Positions 34,301-46,470 of a stretch of 64,000 bases of DNA are shown piece by piece. Both the position numbers and the translations under genes were made by a program. Under the pieces are notes generated by a model. The model ran no database searches, was not told where the DNA came from, and saw only the letters and a list, made by a program, of their open reading frames with translations. The DNA is from Anniella stebbinsi (Eukaryota; Chordata; Lepidosauria; Squamata; Anniellidae): assembly GCA_029215795.1 (NCBI GenBank), contig JARDYH010000001.1:183589654-183653653 (forward strand), written 5' to 3'. The stretch's first letter is position 1. Every line of letters begins with the position of its first letter.

Positions 34301-34869
34301 CCTCCTTTGCCTTGGTGGGACAATCCTATGCCATTGCTAAGACTGTAAAATGTCTTCTGCATATGAAATCTCTAACAGAAATATCTTAATCTTCTTTCTT
34401 GTACTGTTTATACCTATGTTCACCGCTCTGGCATAGGGGTGTGCAAGGGGTGTGCCAGGTGTTCTCAGGCACACCATAATGTCTCAAGTAATAAGAACCA
34501 AATTGAGTGGCCATTTAGTAGGGATCCAGAGGAGGGTCCAGAAGCAGTGGGAATGCCCTCCAGCTGCCGGGTAGCAGGAATACAAAGGCCTTGTTCTGCT
34601 GGGAGCCTCTCTGCCAGGAGCAGCGCTTCAGAGAGGCCTGGAGGAGGAAGCCCCTTCTTTGGCCAGTGTCACCACAAAGCCCCAACAATGCTGGGGCTTC
34701 AGTGTCTACAGTGTTTAATAAATAAATGAACTTTATGTTAATGTACTTTATGACTGAGTATTCAACAGATGTTTGCCTTAAAAATATATCCCTGGTTGTA
34801 CATCCAAATGATATGAGCTGTGCACACCTATGCACTCTGGAATTTGTGTTAGATAATTGAGCAGTATAT

Positions 34870-34975
34870 AAATTTTGTATATTGACTTTTTAATGTTCAA
34901 TCTTTTAATTTTTGTAAACTGCCCAGAGAGCTTCGGCTATGGGGCAGTATATAAATGTAATAAATAAATAAATAA
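34870..34975 (+). mobile_element. L2 3' end with AAAT tail
   Basis: Contains GTAAACTGCCCAGAGAGC, GGGGCAGTATATAAATG and (AAAT)n, like the L2 end at 40300-40350. Confidence 0.75.
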
Positions 34976-35040
34976 TATTGTAAACAAATATATGGATTTT
35001 TGTTTGAAGCCCATATTCAATGAAACACAATAAATGCTTC

Positions 35041-35395
35041 ATAGAATCAAAGAATCATAGAATAGTAGAGTTGGAAGGGGCCTATAAGACCATCAAGTCC
35101 AACCCCCTGCTCAATGCAGGAATCCACCTTAAAGCATCCCTGACATGTTAAGGTATACTTAGATCCCATTCATTCTTGCGGAATTTAAGCACATTGCCAA
35201 GCATTTTCTCATGAAGAAAAAATAATCAGTAGGTGCTTATATTTCTGTCATAGAACCATACAGTTGGAAGGAGCCATTTAGGCCATCAAGGCCCATCCCC
35301 ACTGCTCAGTGCAAGAATCCAGTTTAAAGCATCCCTGACAAGATAGCTGTCCAGTCTCTGCTTGTATACTTCTAGCAATTAATGTGATAATGCAA
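35041..35395 (-). mobile_element. Two CR1 3' end fragments
   Basis: 35041-35150 begins ATAGAATCAAAGAATCATAG and continues AGAGTTGGAAGGGGCC. 35250-35395 begins TCATAGAACCATACAGTTGG and continues through AAGCATCCCTGACA. Both are antisense CR1 3' UTR pieces. Confidence 0.72.
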
Positions 35396-35994
35396 AATCA
35401 TGGTGAGAACAACAGTGAAAAGAACACTTTAAAATACCTTTGAATGCCTTGCTCACCACTTGTGCTTCACAAGAAAGTTGCTAATGCAATAATGAATGTA
35501 CAAGGTTGCCAGGGCACCATGTTCTCCCGGCACCATGTGTCTATGGTACAGCAGGGGTGGGCAATTTCTGGTGATTCAACCAAATTCAGCAGCACAGCAA
35601 CAGCAGCAACAAAATCAACACAAAGAAAATAAGCTAATTTTGGCCTTTCTAAGGCTCCGTAGTTGCTTGCCACTGAATCTCAAAATTTCTTTAGCTTGTT
35701 TTTTGTTTTTAATTTAGTGGAGGTCACAGAAAAGGATGAGGGCACATGTGCATCTAACCCAGCAAATGAAAACTTCTTATGTCCAAAAGCTGAGGGACCA
35801 AAAAGACATCAAGTCCACTCCTGGAGAATTGTTTATTCATTGCACCCAAGCACTAGGCATTTTGTCCACACACAGAGAAATAAGCTGAACTAGGAAAAAC
35901 ACACATCATCCTGCTATTTATTTCTTTGTTCATTCTTCATAATGTATTTCTGGTGAGGGGTGTAACCAGGGGGCTGTCTATACAACTTTTAAGT

Positions 35995-36205
35995 CCCGCA
36001 GTGGCTGCGCAGTGGCACTGGGTCAGTTATATGATACAGCTGCTGACTCACAGCCACCACGGGGCTTTTCATCAAAGCTGCGTGGTAAAAAAGTCAGGAA
36101 CTTACCCAGACTTTTTTCTTCAAAGCAAGGTCACCACGGCCCTTCATGGCAATCCCTGATTGGTTGCTGGAAGCCTGGCAGAGGGCAGGGTTGTGTTAAT
36201 TAACT
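35995..36205 (+). repeat. Unclassified dispersed repeat, second copy
   Basis: Shares ordered blocks with 12545-12795 (opposite strand): GCAGTGGC, CAGCTGCTGACTC in place of CAGCTGCC, AAAAAGTCAGGA, and CTGATTGGTTGC followed by GGGCAGGG. The foldback at 36247 follows closely and may be part of the same element. Confidence 0.45.
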
Positions 36206-36246
36206 TCTCTGATTCTGCGTTAATTCACCCCAATTTGTATCCCAAA

Positions 36247-36520
36247 CTGTGCATTTGTGAAGGGAGCTTTTATCCTTTACTTTGCTGGTGCACAGCTGTG
36301 CATCTCCAGTTTATAAAAACAGAGATCTGCTGCATTCCCTGACAGTTTGCTCCAATGAGGTGAAACGGGTGGGGGTTCTCTCAATGGGAGAGCACTCCCC
36401 ATTTCACCCCATTCCAGCAAACTGCCGGGGAACACAGCAGATCTCTATTTTTATAAACTGGAGATGCACAGCTGTGCATCAGCAAAGTAAAGGATAAAAG
36501 CTCCCTCCACAAATGTGCAG
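36247..36520. mobile_element. 274-bp foldback element
   Basis: Arms 36247-36351 and 36416-36520 are 105 bp each and match at roughly 90%. The mismatches I found are all C/T or A/G changes. The 64-bp centre continues the symmetry (GGTGAAACGGGTGGGG facing CCCCATTTCACCCC), ending in a loop of a few bases around CTCAATGGGAG. No coding function. Confidence 0.9.
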
Positions 36521-37399
36521 ATCCTCCCTTCAGATCCTGCCCTGGATAACTTGGAATTTTTGCTTCTTCTCAGAACAGTGGACAGAATGGGGGGAGGAAG
36601 TGTGAGCTATTACTCCCCCCACCTGGAACAGAGCCAATTTCATTATACTGCGGAGAACAAGAGCAATGCGCTTTCCTCCTGTATTTGTCAAGATGAAGCT
36701 CTGGAATGGAAGAATTCCCTAACAGAACATAGGTCCAAATCATATGTAAGGTTAATTGTGTGAATGCAATTAACATGAACCTTTTCTTGTTTAATTTGCA
36801 GATAAGGGGAAACCTGACCAACTTCCAAACCAACATTGGGGGAAGGGAGGCACCAACATATATGGCTTTAAAAGGGAATTAGACATATTTGTTGAGAATA
36901 AGACTACCAATGGTTATATGCTACATCCATGGTCAGAGGCAGCCTGCCTTTCAATTCCAGTTGCTGGAGAACAATAGCAGAAAAAGTCGATTGCCCTCAG
37001 GTCCTGCTTATGGGCCTCCCATAAGGCATCTGGTTGGCATGAAGTAAAAAAAATGTTGGACCAGAAGCCTTTGGTCTGATTCAGCAGAGTTCTACTTATA
37101 AGGTTCTTGAGGATGTTTAACACTTTCTCTCCCTGTCATGGGCCAATAAAAATCCCCTCTCTGAAGATGCATTTGAAACAAAATGCAAATAGCAGCTACA
37201 TGGAAAGAGGTTTTTGTCAGGACCATTGCAGGGACATGGAGAATGAAATCCCCCTCCCTGCCCCCTTGGATTCAATCAAGGCTGCTCAAGCTTCCCATTG
37301 GCTGCTAATTATAACACACACCAAATGTGAATGTTAATGGTTGTGCCATGTTCCGGTCCCCCTCACATCCACAGTTCTGTTGGTTGCCCTATCAGCCAG

Positions 37400-40365
37400 C
37401 CCTCAGGCCTCTGAATGCTGCTTTTAAATGCCAGATCGGTGCATAATAAGACCTCCCTCATCCACGACTTAATTGTGGATGAGGCAGCCGATCTAGTATG
37501 CATAACCGAGTCCTGGGTGGGTGAGCAGGGAGGAGTCAGTCTCTCCCAGCTGTGCCCACCGGGGCACTTGGTTCATTATCAGGGTAGACTTGAGGGCTGG
37601 GGAGGGGGGGAACTCCATCTCCCTCTGCAAGCTCCCTGTCCATGTGACTACTGGCCTGGAATGTTTGCACCTTGTGTTGGGCCAGCAGGACAGATTGGGG
37701 ATTCTGTTGGTGTACTGCCCACCCTGCAGCTCAACAGACTCTCTAGTTGAGCTGATGGAGGTGGTCTCGGGGGTATTGTTAAAATCCCCCAGACTGTTAG
37801 TTCTGGGGGATGTCAATATCCATGCTGAGGGCACCTTATCCGGGGCAGCTCAGGATTTCATGGTCTCCATGACAAGCATGGGACTGTCCCAACATGCCAT
37901 CGGCCCAACGCATGTAGCAGGGCATAACGTAGGCCTGGTTTTCACAACTGGACATGGAGATGGTGATCTGAAAGTGGGGGACTTCACATCAGGCCCTTTG
38001 TCATGGTCAGATCACTGCTTGCTGAGGTTTAGACTTACAGCAGCTTTTCCCCTCTGCAAGGGTGGGGGACCTATTAAGATGGTCCGCCCCGGAGGCTAAT
38101 GGATCCAGATGGTTTCCAAAGGGCTCTGGGGAGTTTTCAGGCTGATAGGGTTGGCACTCCTGTAAAAATCCTGGTTAATCTGTCGAATGCAGAAATGACC
38201 TGGGCGGTTGACATGATTGCTCCTGAGTAGAGCTCATACGTCTCCATGGTATACCCCAGAGCTGAGAGTGATGAAACAAAACAGGAGACGGCTTGAGGGC
38301 AGATGGAGACAAACTTCTGGTGGATGCAATCAAACACAGGTAAGTGCCTATAGTAAGGCATATTCAGGGGCAGTGGGGGTGGCAAAAAAACCAATACCTT
38401 GCTGCCACTATAAAATCATCAATCTGCTGCCCTGTGAAGCTTTTCAGAATTGTCCGGGGCTATTACATGCTGGCCCCAAGGATATGGTACAACCATCTGA
38501 GGCCCGAAGTAATGAATTTGCTAGGCATTTCCAGAATAAAATCTTTAGCATCCACCAGGACTTAGACTCCAGTTTTATAGCAAGTGAATCTAGCGAGGTG
38601 TCCAGAACACAGTCTTATCCTGTTTTCTTGGATGTGTTTCAGTTGGTGCAGCTCAAGGACATTGACAAGGTGTTTGGACAGGTTCGTGCAACCACTTCCA
38701 TATTGGATCCTTGCCCCTCTTGGCTAATAAAAACTAGCAGGGATGGAACAGCTGGCTGGGCTAGGGAAGTGATTAATGCCTCTCTACAAGAGAGAGTGGT
38801 CCCAGGCCATGAAAGAGGCGGTAGTGAGACCACTCCTGAAGAAATCTTCCCTGGACCTGGAAAATCTTAATAATTATAGGCCAGTGGAAAACGTTCCATT
38901 CCTGGGCAAGGTCCTTGAGTAAATGGTTGTGAGCCAGCTCCAGGCACTCTTGGATGAGACTGAATATTTGGAACCATTTCAGTCCTGTTTCAGGTCTGGC
39001 TTTGGAACAAAAATAGCCTTGGTCGCCCTGTATGATTACCTATGTCAGGAGAAAGACAGGGCAAGTGTGACTCTGTTGATTCTCCTTGATCTCTCAGCAG
39101 CTTTTGATACCATCGACCATGGTATCCTTCTGGGATGACTGGCTGAGTTGGGAGTGGGAGGCACTGCATTGCAGTGGTTCCGCTCCTACTTGGTGGGGCC
39201 ACTCCAGCAGGTGATGCTTGGGGAACATTGCTTGGCCCCGTGGACTCTCCAGTATGGGGTTCCACAGGGGTCAGTCTTGTCCCTCATGCTGTTCAACATC
39301 TACATGAAACTGTTGGGTGTGGTACTCCAGAGTTTTGGAGTGTGTTATCATCAGTATGCTGATGACACACAACTCTATTCCTCCTTCTCATCTTCATCAG
39401 GTGAGGCTGTGCATGTCCTGAACTGGTGACTGGCTAATAAACTGAAACTCAATCCAGACAAGATTGAGATGCTGTTAGTAGGTGGTTCTGCTGACCGGAT
39501 GGAGGGTCTTCAACCTGTTCTGGATGGGGTTGCCCGTAAAGGAGCAGGTTCGTAGCTTGGGGTTCTCCTAGAACCATCTCTGTCACTTGAGGCTCAGGTG
39601 GCCTCAGTGGCACAGAGTGTCTTCTACCAACTGTGGTTAGTGGCCCAGCTACTCCCCTATCTGGACAGGGATAACCTGGCTTCAGTTGTCTATGTTCTGG
39701 TAATCTCCAGGTTGGACTACTGCAATGTACTCTATGTGGGGCTGCCTTTGAAGATGGTTTAGAAGTTGTAGCTTGTGCAAAATGTAGCGGCCAGATTGAT
39801 AACAGGAACCAGAAGGTTCGAACATATAAGACAGATTCTGGCCTGTTTGCATTGGCTGCCTGTATGTTTCTGAGCCCGATTCAAGATGCTTGTTTTACCC
39901 TATAAAGCCTTACATGGCTTGGGAACACAATACTGGATAGAACGTCTCTCCCGACATGAACCTACCCATACACTACGCTCAACATCTAAGGTTCTCCTCC
40001 AAGTGCCTACTCTGAGGAAGCTTGGAGGATGGCAATGAAGGAGAGGGCTTTTTCAGTGGTGGCTCCCTAATTATGGAACGATCTCCCCAATGAGGCTTGC
40101 CTGGTTCCAACATTGTTATCTTTTCGGCGCCAGGTCAAGACTTTTCTCTTTTCCCAGGCATTTAACAGCATGTGTTGAGTTGTTGGTTTGACCCAGAATA
40201 GTTGTTTTAAATGGATATTGTATTTGTAATCTGTTATTATGCTTTTTAAATTTTGTATATCGGTTTTTAATCTTCAAAGATTTTAATCTTTGTAAACTGC
40301 CCAGAGAGCTTCGACTATGGGGCAGTATATAAATGCAATAAATCATCGTCATCATCATCATCATC
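37400..40365 (+). pseudogene. L2-clade LINE ORF2, nearly complete but broken
   Basis: Lies in DRGX intron 3, antisense to the gene. It begins with the endonuclease block (LLLNARSVHNKTSLIHDLI, then ITESWV), continues through LVLGDVNIHAEG and SDHCLLRF, and has the RT landmarks LILLDLSAAFDTIDHGILL (about 39075-39130), GVPQGSVLSLMLFNIYMK (about 39256) and YADDTQLYSS (about 39355). It ends with NKLKLNPDK-like and HWLPV-like C-terminal pieces and a 3' UTR AACTGCCCAGAGAGC...GGGCAGTATATAAATG (40290-40340). A (CAT)n tract follows. Many stops and frameshifts. Confidence 0.85.
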
Positions 40366-40799
40366 TGCATTTATACAATGAACATTACTCTAGTTTGGCT
40401 CTTAAACTTCCTGTTACAGTTATAGAGAGATTCTTCTTATTTCCTTATTTTCAGTTTTGACCCATAGCTCCGTATTGAACACATCGAACAACAATGGTCT
40501 TGGTAGCTCCTTCTTAAACCCTAGAGTGAAGCATATTCAGTCCCACTTATATTGGAAGAATAAAGTGACTAAAATCTAAGTACCTCAGATTAATGGGGGT
40601 GTAATAAGTGAATCCACAATCCAGTTATGCAACAGTCTGACTAAAGGCAAATGAGAATATGACTGGCCTACCCACTATTTTAAATTTAAATAGTTTGGCT
40701 TAACCAGGTTGTGAATATTATTACACTTATAGAAAATCTGGCTTTCTGAGCTATGACTAAAGAAATGCACAATTTTAAATACGATTACAATGTCCTGAG

Positions 40800-41720
40800 T
40801 ATAGTTGCTCATATTACCATTCCATTTTTATTTAGCATGCTTTTAATTGCATGTATCAGCAAAGGCTGAATAATGATTTTATCTGCATTCTAAATTTAGG
40901 AGAGTTAAATGCAAAGCCAATTGCAGACACTTCCTTGTGTCTTAATTGAATGAAGGTCACAGCTATAACAACATTTAATTGAGCTATTTTTCATTATCAT
41001 ATTTTAATGACTCTGCAATGACAGTTTGCCAGCTTCTGAAGAAAGAGCCTGATGAAGTCGTTTATTTCCCTATTTAGTTTTTGTTTGACAACATCATCTT
41101 CGATTAAGACGTGGCTTTCCAGCACATTAATCATATTTGAATGAGCAAGGGACAGAAATGTAAACATGGCTCCCTTTCCCAGTTTCCCCATGTTCCAGCA
41201 TGAAAGCAAAACCTAGCACATCTATTGTCTGCTTGTATAATAGCCCACAACAACAAGGCTAAACATTCTAATTTTCACCGCCCCTATCTCGCCCTTGCAC
41301 CTTTCAGGGAGAAGTTATGATCTTCCACTTCTGAATGCCTAATAATTGTACCATTTATCTCAATTTGCAGTGCAGTCTTTAGGCACCAATTGCTAAAATG
41401 GTGGGAGGGAAAACCCTAAGCCATCACATCCAATGTACTGACAAAAAGGAGATTTGAATGTCCAAATAATAATCAGTTTAATTTCCCTGCACATGACCAA
41501 TGATTCATGTTCAGATTTAATAATCAGGGTTGCATAATCTGATTGTAGAAGAAATAATTTGTTTACAACCCCCAATTTACTATAGTGAATTCCATTATCT
41601 CTCCTTAGCCATTGGGTTTTAAGAGATACTAACATGACCTGGGGGAGAAAAGGCATGCTATTATATTCCCTACAATTAGATCTTTGCATAGTCTTAACCC
41701 CAAGCACCTACATAAAAAGA
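40800..41720. promoter_or_regulatory. Candidate conserved non-coding region, intron 3
   Basis: Long repeat-free AT-rich stretch, dense in homeodomain-type cores (TTTTAATTG, TTAATTGAA, TTTAATTGAG, CATTAATCAT, ATAATAATCAG), with no microsatellite or transposon signature. Placed in an intron of a developmental homeobox gene, this is typical of an enhancer, but conservation cannot be judged from one genome. Confidence 0.3.
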
Positions 41721-41797
41721 AGACAGAAACAGTAGTAAGAAAACCCCCATAAATAACACATGTGACCTGAGAGAAAGAGTCTCTATTGCTAAGCAGG

Positions 41798-41799
<2 letters not shown>

Positions 41800-41831
<32 letters not shown>
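41800..41831. repeat. (GT)n microsatellite
   Basis: About 15 GT units. Confidence 0.95.
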
Positions 41832-41833
<2 letters not shown>

Positions 41834-43739
41834 TCTCACTGATAGTTCAAAGATAGATGGAAGTAGGAAGCTAGACTCCACTTTAAAGATTATTGTTACC
41901 CATTCACATAGTGTCTCTGTCCACCACAGAGAGAAGGGCAACTTCCATCACAAGAGAGCAGGAGGCTGCCAAGCTATTCCTGCATGACCTTCGTGAAGAG
42001 ATGTTCTACCCTTTTCCGCCACAATGAGCATTCTCCTTTACAGGAAGTTCATTCTTTCTGGGTGCTGAATGGGCTTCTCCTAATCTTGGAAGTATACAGG
42101 TTTCCCCCCCTTTAAAATCTACTGGTTTTTAATGCAGCCATATTGTGAATCTCAAGCTGTAGTAGCCACAGCACTACCCAGAGTGGTCAGAACAGCTGGG
42201 GTTAAGACTATGCAAAGATCTAGTGCTAGACAAGTCTTTCTTGCCATATTCCTGCCTTTCAGCTTCATTTCCATCATCAGACTCCTTGAAAAAAACAACA
42301 CTCGGGCATTGGGGAATGCAGTACACCCCCTCAGCTACACTCCAATTCCAAAGCTCCTACCTACCTTGCCTTCACCCCTTCATAGAGCACCATCACATGG
42401 TGGAAATTGTGTTTCCTTTCCGTCGCTTCTCTGCCCCCACTTTTGTCCCTCATTACTTCCTCTTTCTGCCCGGAGGGGACAGAGGAAGTAAACAAAGACC
42501 ACATAGTCCATTCAGGGGCCATTTAATCGCATACATTTTCCTGCACGTAGCAGGAGATCACGGCACATTCCATTTTTAAAAAAATAGTTGGGTTAAAAGG
42601 GGTCTATTTTGTGATGGAAAAATGAGTGGATGGAGCGGGAGGCAGACAACATTGTCTAAAGGACGCACACACATTCGTAAGTGGGCAATAGTGAGCTTGT
42701 GATAAAATGCTCGTCTGATGAACCTCATAGACTCTTGAGGAAACAGCTCTTGCAGAAAATAATCCCTTCCTTCCAGATCACGGTCATTCCCAAATAAGTG
42801 AAAGACTGGGCATGGAAAGCCATTCTGGGAGTCCCAGAAATCAGCCATATGCATGGGCATACAAGTAAATCTGCCCTTTTGAGAGTCTTTTGACCGAAGA
42901 ACAGGATAAAATGCTTTGAATAACAATAATAAGTCAATGTGCATAGGATTGCAGCCCTAGTTATCCTTCCAGTGCCGCCTTTAGGATGACTTCCATTTTT
43001 TGTAAGGAAGTCATCCTGTCTGCAGAAGAGGATGGACAGCTGGGAAACAATTATGGCCCACCTGTTGATATTACTTGAACCTACTTCCTGACATATGTAG
43101 TTGGGTCCCTAAATAGAAATTGAGAGGAAGGGTATTAAGAGTACACTATGGTAAAGGCATCCTAAAACAATACAAAACAGCAAAGCCCTAACTACAATTA
43201 GGCAAATACATTTAAAGTTAATTTAAACCATTTTAGATTAATTTTAATTTAAAAGCTAAAAAGTCCTGTGTGCCCAAACATTTGTCAATCATCCCAATAA
43301 CTACCTTTGCATACTTTGGCCAGAAGACTGGAAATCAACAGGAGGCTGACATCTTACTTAAAAAGTGGATCGTGTATGTTTTCCTTTACAGTTTCCTGAA
43401 ACTATTTAGTCTTTATAAAACAGTACTAGAGAGTTTCCCAATGAAAGACTAAAAATTCAGGGGTGGGGACAGAATGTCCTTCAGGATGAAATCTTGTAGA
43501 CACTTACCTGTGAGTAAGTCTTATATAACTCAGTGGCACTTCTCATCAAGGATTCCAGTGTCATTCTTTTTTGCCACTTCCATTCGTTTCAATGGGACTT
43601 GCATTGTACAGGAGGACCATTGCCCTGTAATCTGAGCTAGTCAATTTCACCCAGCAGCAGCTTTGCAAAAGATGAGAGCTGGGAGAATTTCATCCATTTC
43701 AGCACCCCACCCTTCCCCCCTCCCTCCAATGTGAGGAAA

Positions 43740-43900
43740 TGGATGTGCATTGATGTAATTTAGTGCCTCAGAGACATGGACAAATTAGTGTAGAACATTA
43801 TCACTGGTTAATTATGAATGACCGATTAATCAACCTAATCTAATATTCCACATTATGTTGATGTTATTAAAGTGCATCATGAAAATGACAGATCGGCTTC
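43740..43900. promoter_or_regulatory. TAAT-rich candidate regulatory block beside exon c3
   Basis: Within about 45 bp (43806-43852) there are GGTTAATTATG, CGATTAATC, CCTAATC and CTAATATT, all TAAT/ATTA homeodomain cores. It lies about 140 bp downstream of the exon c3 donor in transcript sense and is free of repeats. Confidence 0.35.
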
Positions 43901-44038
43901 ATTTGCTTTCTTTGGCCAAATGTGCAAATGGGCCCTCCTCGCAGGCAGCACTGGGTGAATTTGATGATGTTAAAAAAAAACTTTTTGCTGTTAGTAGAAA
44001 GTAGAAAGAAAGCTCCTTACTACTACAGCTTTGTTTAC

Positions 44039-44140
44039 CTGGACACGGGCTTCTGTGAGGTTAATCTTCATGGCCAGCTCTTCTCTTGTGAATACGTCTG
44101 GGTAGTGGGTTTGAGCAAAAACAGCCTCCAGGGCTTCCAG
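44039..44140 (-). CDS. DRGX: DRGX coding exon 3 (homeodomain helices 1-2)
   Basis: A 102-nt phase-0 exon, 34 codons (residues 45-78). The acceptor has the pyrimidine tract TGTTTTTAACCAG (44141-44153); the donor is CAG then GTAAAC (44033-44038). It encodes [20 protein letters not shown] and [14 protein letters not shown], homeodomain positions 13-46, identical to DRGX as I recall it. It joins in frame with exons c2 and c4. Confidence 0.97.
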
Positions 44141-44249
44141 CTGGTTAAAAACAAGAAGTGAGAGGGTGGGAGGGTTCGGCCTCATCTAGGGGAGGTTGGC
44201 AGTTTCTATTTTGGTGGGGCTGTGAATCCGTTTTAGTGAGACCCAGCCA

Positions 44250-44549
44250 GATGTTATCACACCTACTATTCCCCCCCCCCCCGTTGCTTCAGCGGGTTCC
44301 CCCTCCGTTTCCTATGTGAGTCTAACGTTTTGAATCACAGGTGATCGGTATTGCTGCGATACCTCAGCTTGGCCTGTTGAACTTTGCCTGCTTTGGACTT
44401 TGCCCGTTCAGGGATAAATCGAAACAGAAACTAAAAACTGTGCGCTCAGGGCAAGACAGCAGCAGGACGGGACAACGTCATGCGAGTCCAGCGCTGAAAA
44501 AGTGGAGCAAAGTCATGGCAGGTGTGCTTAAAACCGCCCATGTGATAAC
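44250..44549. mobile_element. MITE-A copy 2
   Basis: About 300 bp alignable over most of its length to 27967-28245. Ends are ATGTTATCACACC and, inverted, TTATCACATGGGC; a C12 run lies near the left end. Unlike copy 1, no clear target duplication is visible. Confidence 0.6.
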
Positions 44550-44698
44550 GACTAAACGAGCCATGGTCCTGAACCCTATCCCCAAAATAGATGACAGACC
44601 TTGGATAGCTCTGTTAGAGTTCTGGCTGGTTCTGAGTAAAAACCAGAATGGATTCACAGCTAAAATCGGAGCCACCAGCCTACACTGGCATGATCTAA

Positions 44699-45053
44699 GG
44701 CCCCCTCCACAAGGATGCGCTTTTGCGCCCGGTTCGGGGATTATGCGCATTTTCGCGGAGGCGCATTTACGCCTAATCCCTCTGCACGGGAGGCGGCGAG
44801 AAGCGGCGAAGCGCATTAAAAGATTCCCAAAAAGCACTTTACAGGTAGTTAATGCGCATAATCGCTTGTTCACACAGCGAAAATGCGCTTTAACGGCCGG
44901 AGCAAAATAAAAGTCGCTATTTAACGCGCGTTCGAAAATGCGCATTATCGGGGAGATAACGCGCCTGTACGCCCGTTTTGCGCTCCGCTCGTGTGTAGGT
45001 TAAATTTATAATGAGCCTTCAAGGCTCATTAAACGTCTCGTGTGGAGGAGGCC
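44699..45053 (-). mobile_element. MITE-B copy 3 (355 bp, TAA duplication)
   Basis: TAA at 44696-44698 and 45054-45056. Ends GGCCCCCTCCAC and (inverted) GGCCTCCTCCAC, 11 of 12 matching. Same GCGCAT-rich body as copies 1, 2 and 4. Located in DRGX intron 2, about 560 bp from exon c3. Confidence 0.8.
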
Positions 45054-45359
45054 TAAGACGGAAGAAGTCTTATTAGGGAAACAGGGTTGAAGGTGGCCCC
45101 TCACTCACCCCCACCCACAAGGCCAAATGCCATCCTCTTAGACGCCAGTGGCAGGGAATCAGCCCACCCTGCCGGATCGGCGGCTGTGCACATTTCCATG
45201 GCTCTTCTCCATAGCCATCGGGTCCGAAAAACTGTAGCGTATTTGTTATTGGAATGCATATATCCCGCTCTTCAGGTAGTGACCGGGCAGAACAGTTGGT
45301 GTATTTTAGACATAAAAATCCCCAGCGCTGTGGGAGTAGACTGCGGCAGCCCGATGAAT

Positions 45360-46470
45360 GCTCTGCTCCGCATCAAGGGCTAAGGCGGAACCGCCACTCC
45401 TTGCCCTCCACTCGGAGCACGGCCGGGGAATCGGCTTCGGGCCAACCTTTCGCGTTTCTTTAATCAGAGCTGGCTTGGGGACGCGTGAGTCGGGCCCCTC
45501 TGCAGGTGTCCTTCAGGGAAAAGATACCTGCTGCAGGGTGAAGGTGGTCCGATTTCGGCGCTGCTTCCGCCGCAAGAAACCGTCGTCAAAGTCCGTCGCG
45601 GAAGGGCCTCCGAAGGGTGTGGCACCTGTGGCGAGGACAAACAGCGCTGACGCCGCCGCTCCGCCCGACAGCCGCCGCTTTGGACAGGCCGAGCGAGGCC
45701 AGGCTGCGCCCCCGGAGCGCCGTCCGAGGGCGCGTCTGACCTGGATCGCACGGCGGATGAGAGGGAGGGACGGGGAGAGAGAGAGAGAGAGGCGGGCGGG
45801 CGGGCGGACAAGGGTACTGGCGTGGTGGGGGCGAAAGCCCTTTCCTCCTTTTCGTGGACTAGACCCAGAGGGCGCCGCCAAGCGCCACCCCGCTTGAGAA
45901 AGGCAGGAAGAGCGGTTGGCTGGGGTGGCAGGAGAGCCGGAGGCGGTATAGGCAAGAGGCCCAGCCCGCTCGTCACCCTCAGGGCCAGGGCAGGCAGACC
46001 TGCTGCTGCTGCTGCTCATCGGGCCAGGCGCGGCTCTTCGGAGTTTCGGGGGATCAAGGTGCAAAGCACCATCCATCCGCTGAGGGCCAAACTACAAGGG
46101 ACACAACAGCAGAGTCCAGTCACTTACTTCTGACAAGTAGCTGCCGGAGGTTGCAGTCAGGAGGGAGCGCTTGACTCCTTCCTTGTCCGTTGTTTTCCCA
46201 CTCGAAAGCTCCTCCGCCCTCCCACGGGGCTTCCTCTCAAGTGGAAAAGGGACGGGGCCGTGATCCGAAACTCCCAGGGGAGCGTGGACGGGCTCTGCGG
46301 CAAACGCAAGCCTCGCAGGCGCTAAAAGGGACTACGATGCATGTGCAGTGAAACTCCATGCCAAGGACGCGGGCAAAGGACGCGGGCGGGCTCTGCTAGC
46401 GGCTTCATTTCCTACGCCACATCCCGACAACCGCTGAGAAGTTCAATTCTCGTGTTTTCCCCACTGCCAT
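45360..46470. promoter_or_regulatory. CpG-rich island around exon c2
   Basis: Marked rise in G+C and CpG compared with the flanks (for example CGCCGCCG, GCGGGCGGGCGG near 45795). The long open frames on both strands here are GC-driven shadows. It could hold an alternative promoter, or simply be the extended island of a developmental gene. Confidence 0.5.
45528..45625 (-). CDS. DRGX: DRGX coding exon 2 (homeodomain N-arm)
   Basis: A 98-nt exon. The acceptor is GTCCTCGCCACAG (45626-45638); the donor is CAGCAG then GTATCT (45522-45527). It completes the Gly12 codon and encodes ATPFGGPSATDFDDGFLRRK then QRRNRTTFTLQQ (residues 13-44), the start of the homeodomain with its basic N-terminal arm. 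DFDDGFLRRKQRRNRTTF is diagnostic of DRGX. The N-terminal part differs slightly from the mammalian version I remember (FGNHSTGDFDDG), as expected for a reptile. Confidence 0.96.

Noticed and set aside
44341..44945. 189- and 155-codon frames on opposite strands
   Set aside because: They run across MITE-A and MITE-B copies and overlap each other; no protein family is recognised.
45358..46133. Long overlapping open frames on both strands near exon c2
   Set aside because: GC-rich DNA lacks stops in many frames. Only the 98-nt DRGX exon has splice sites and recognisable protein.
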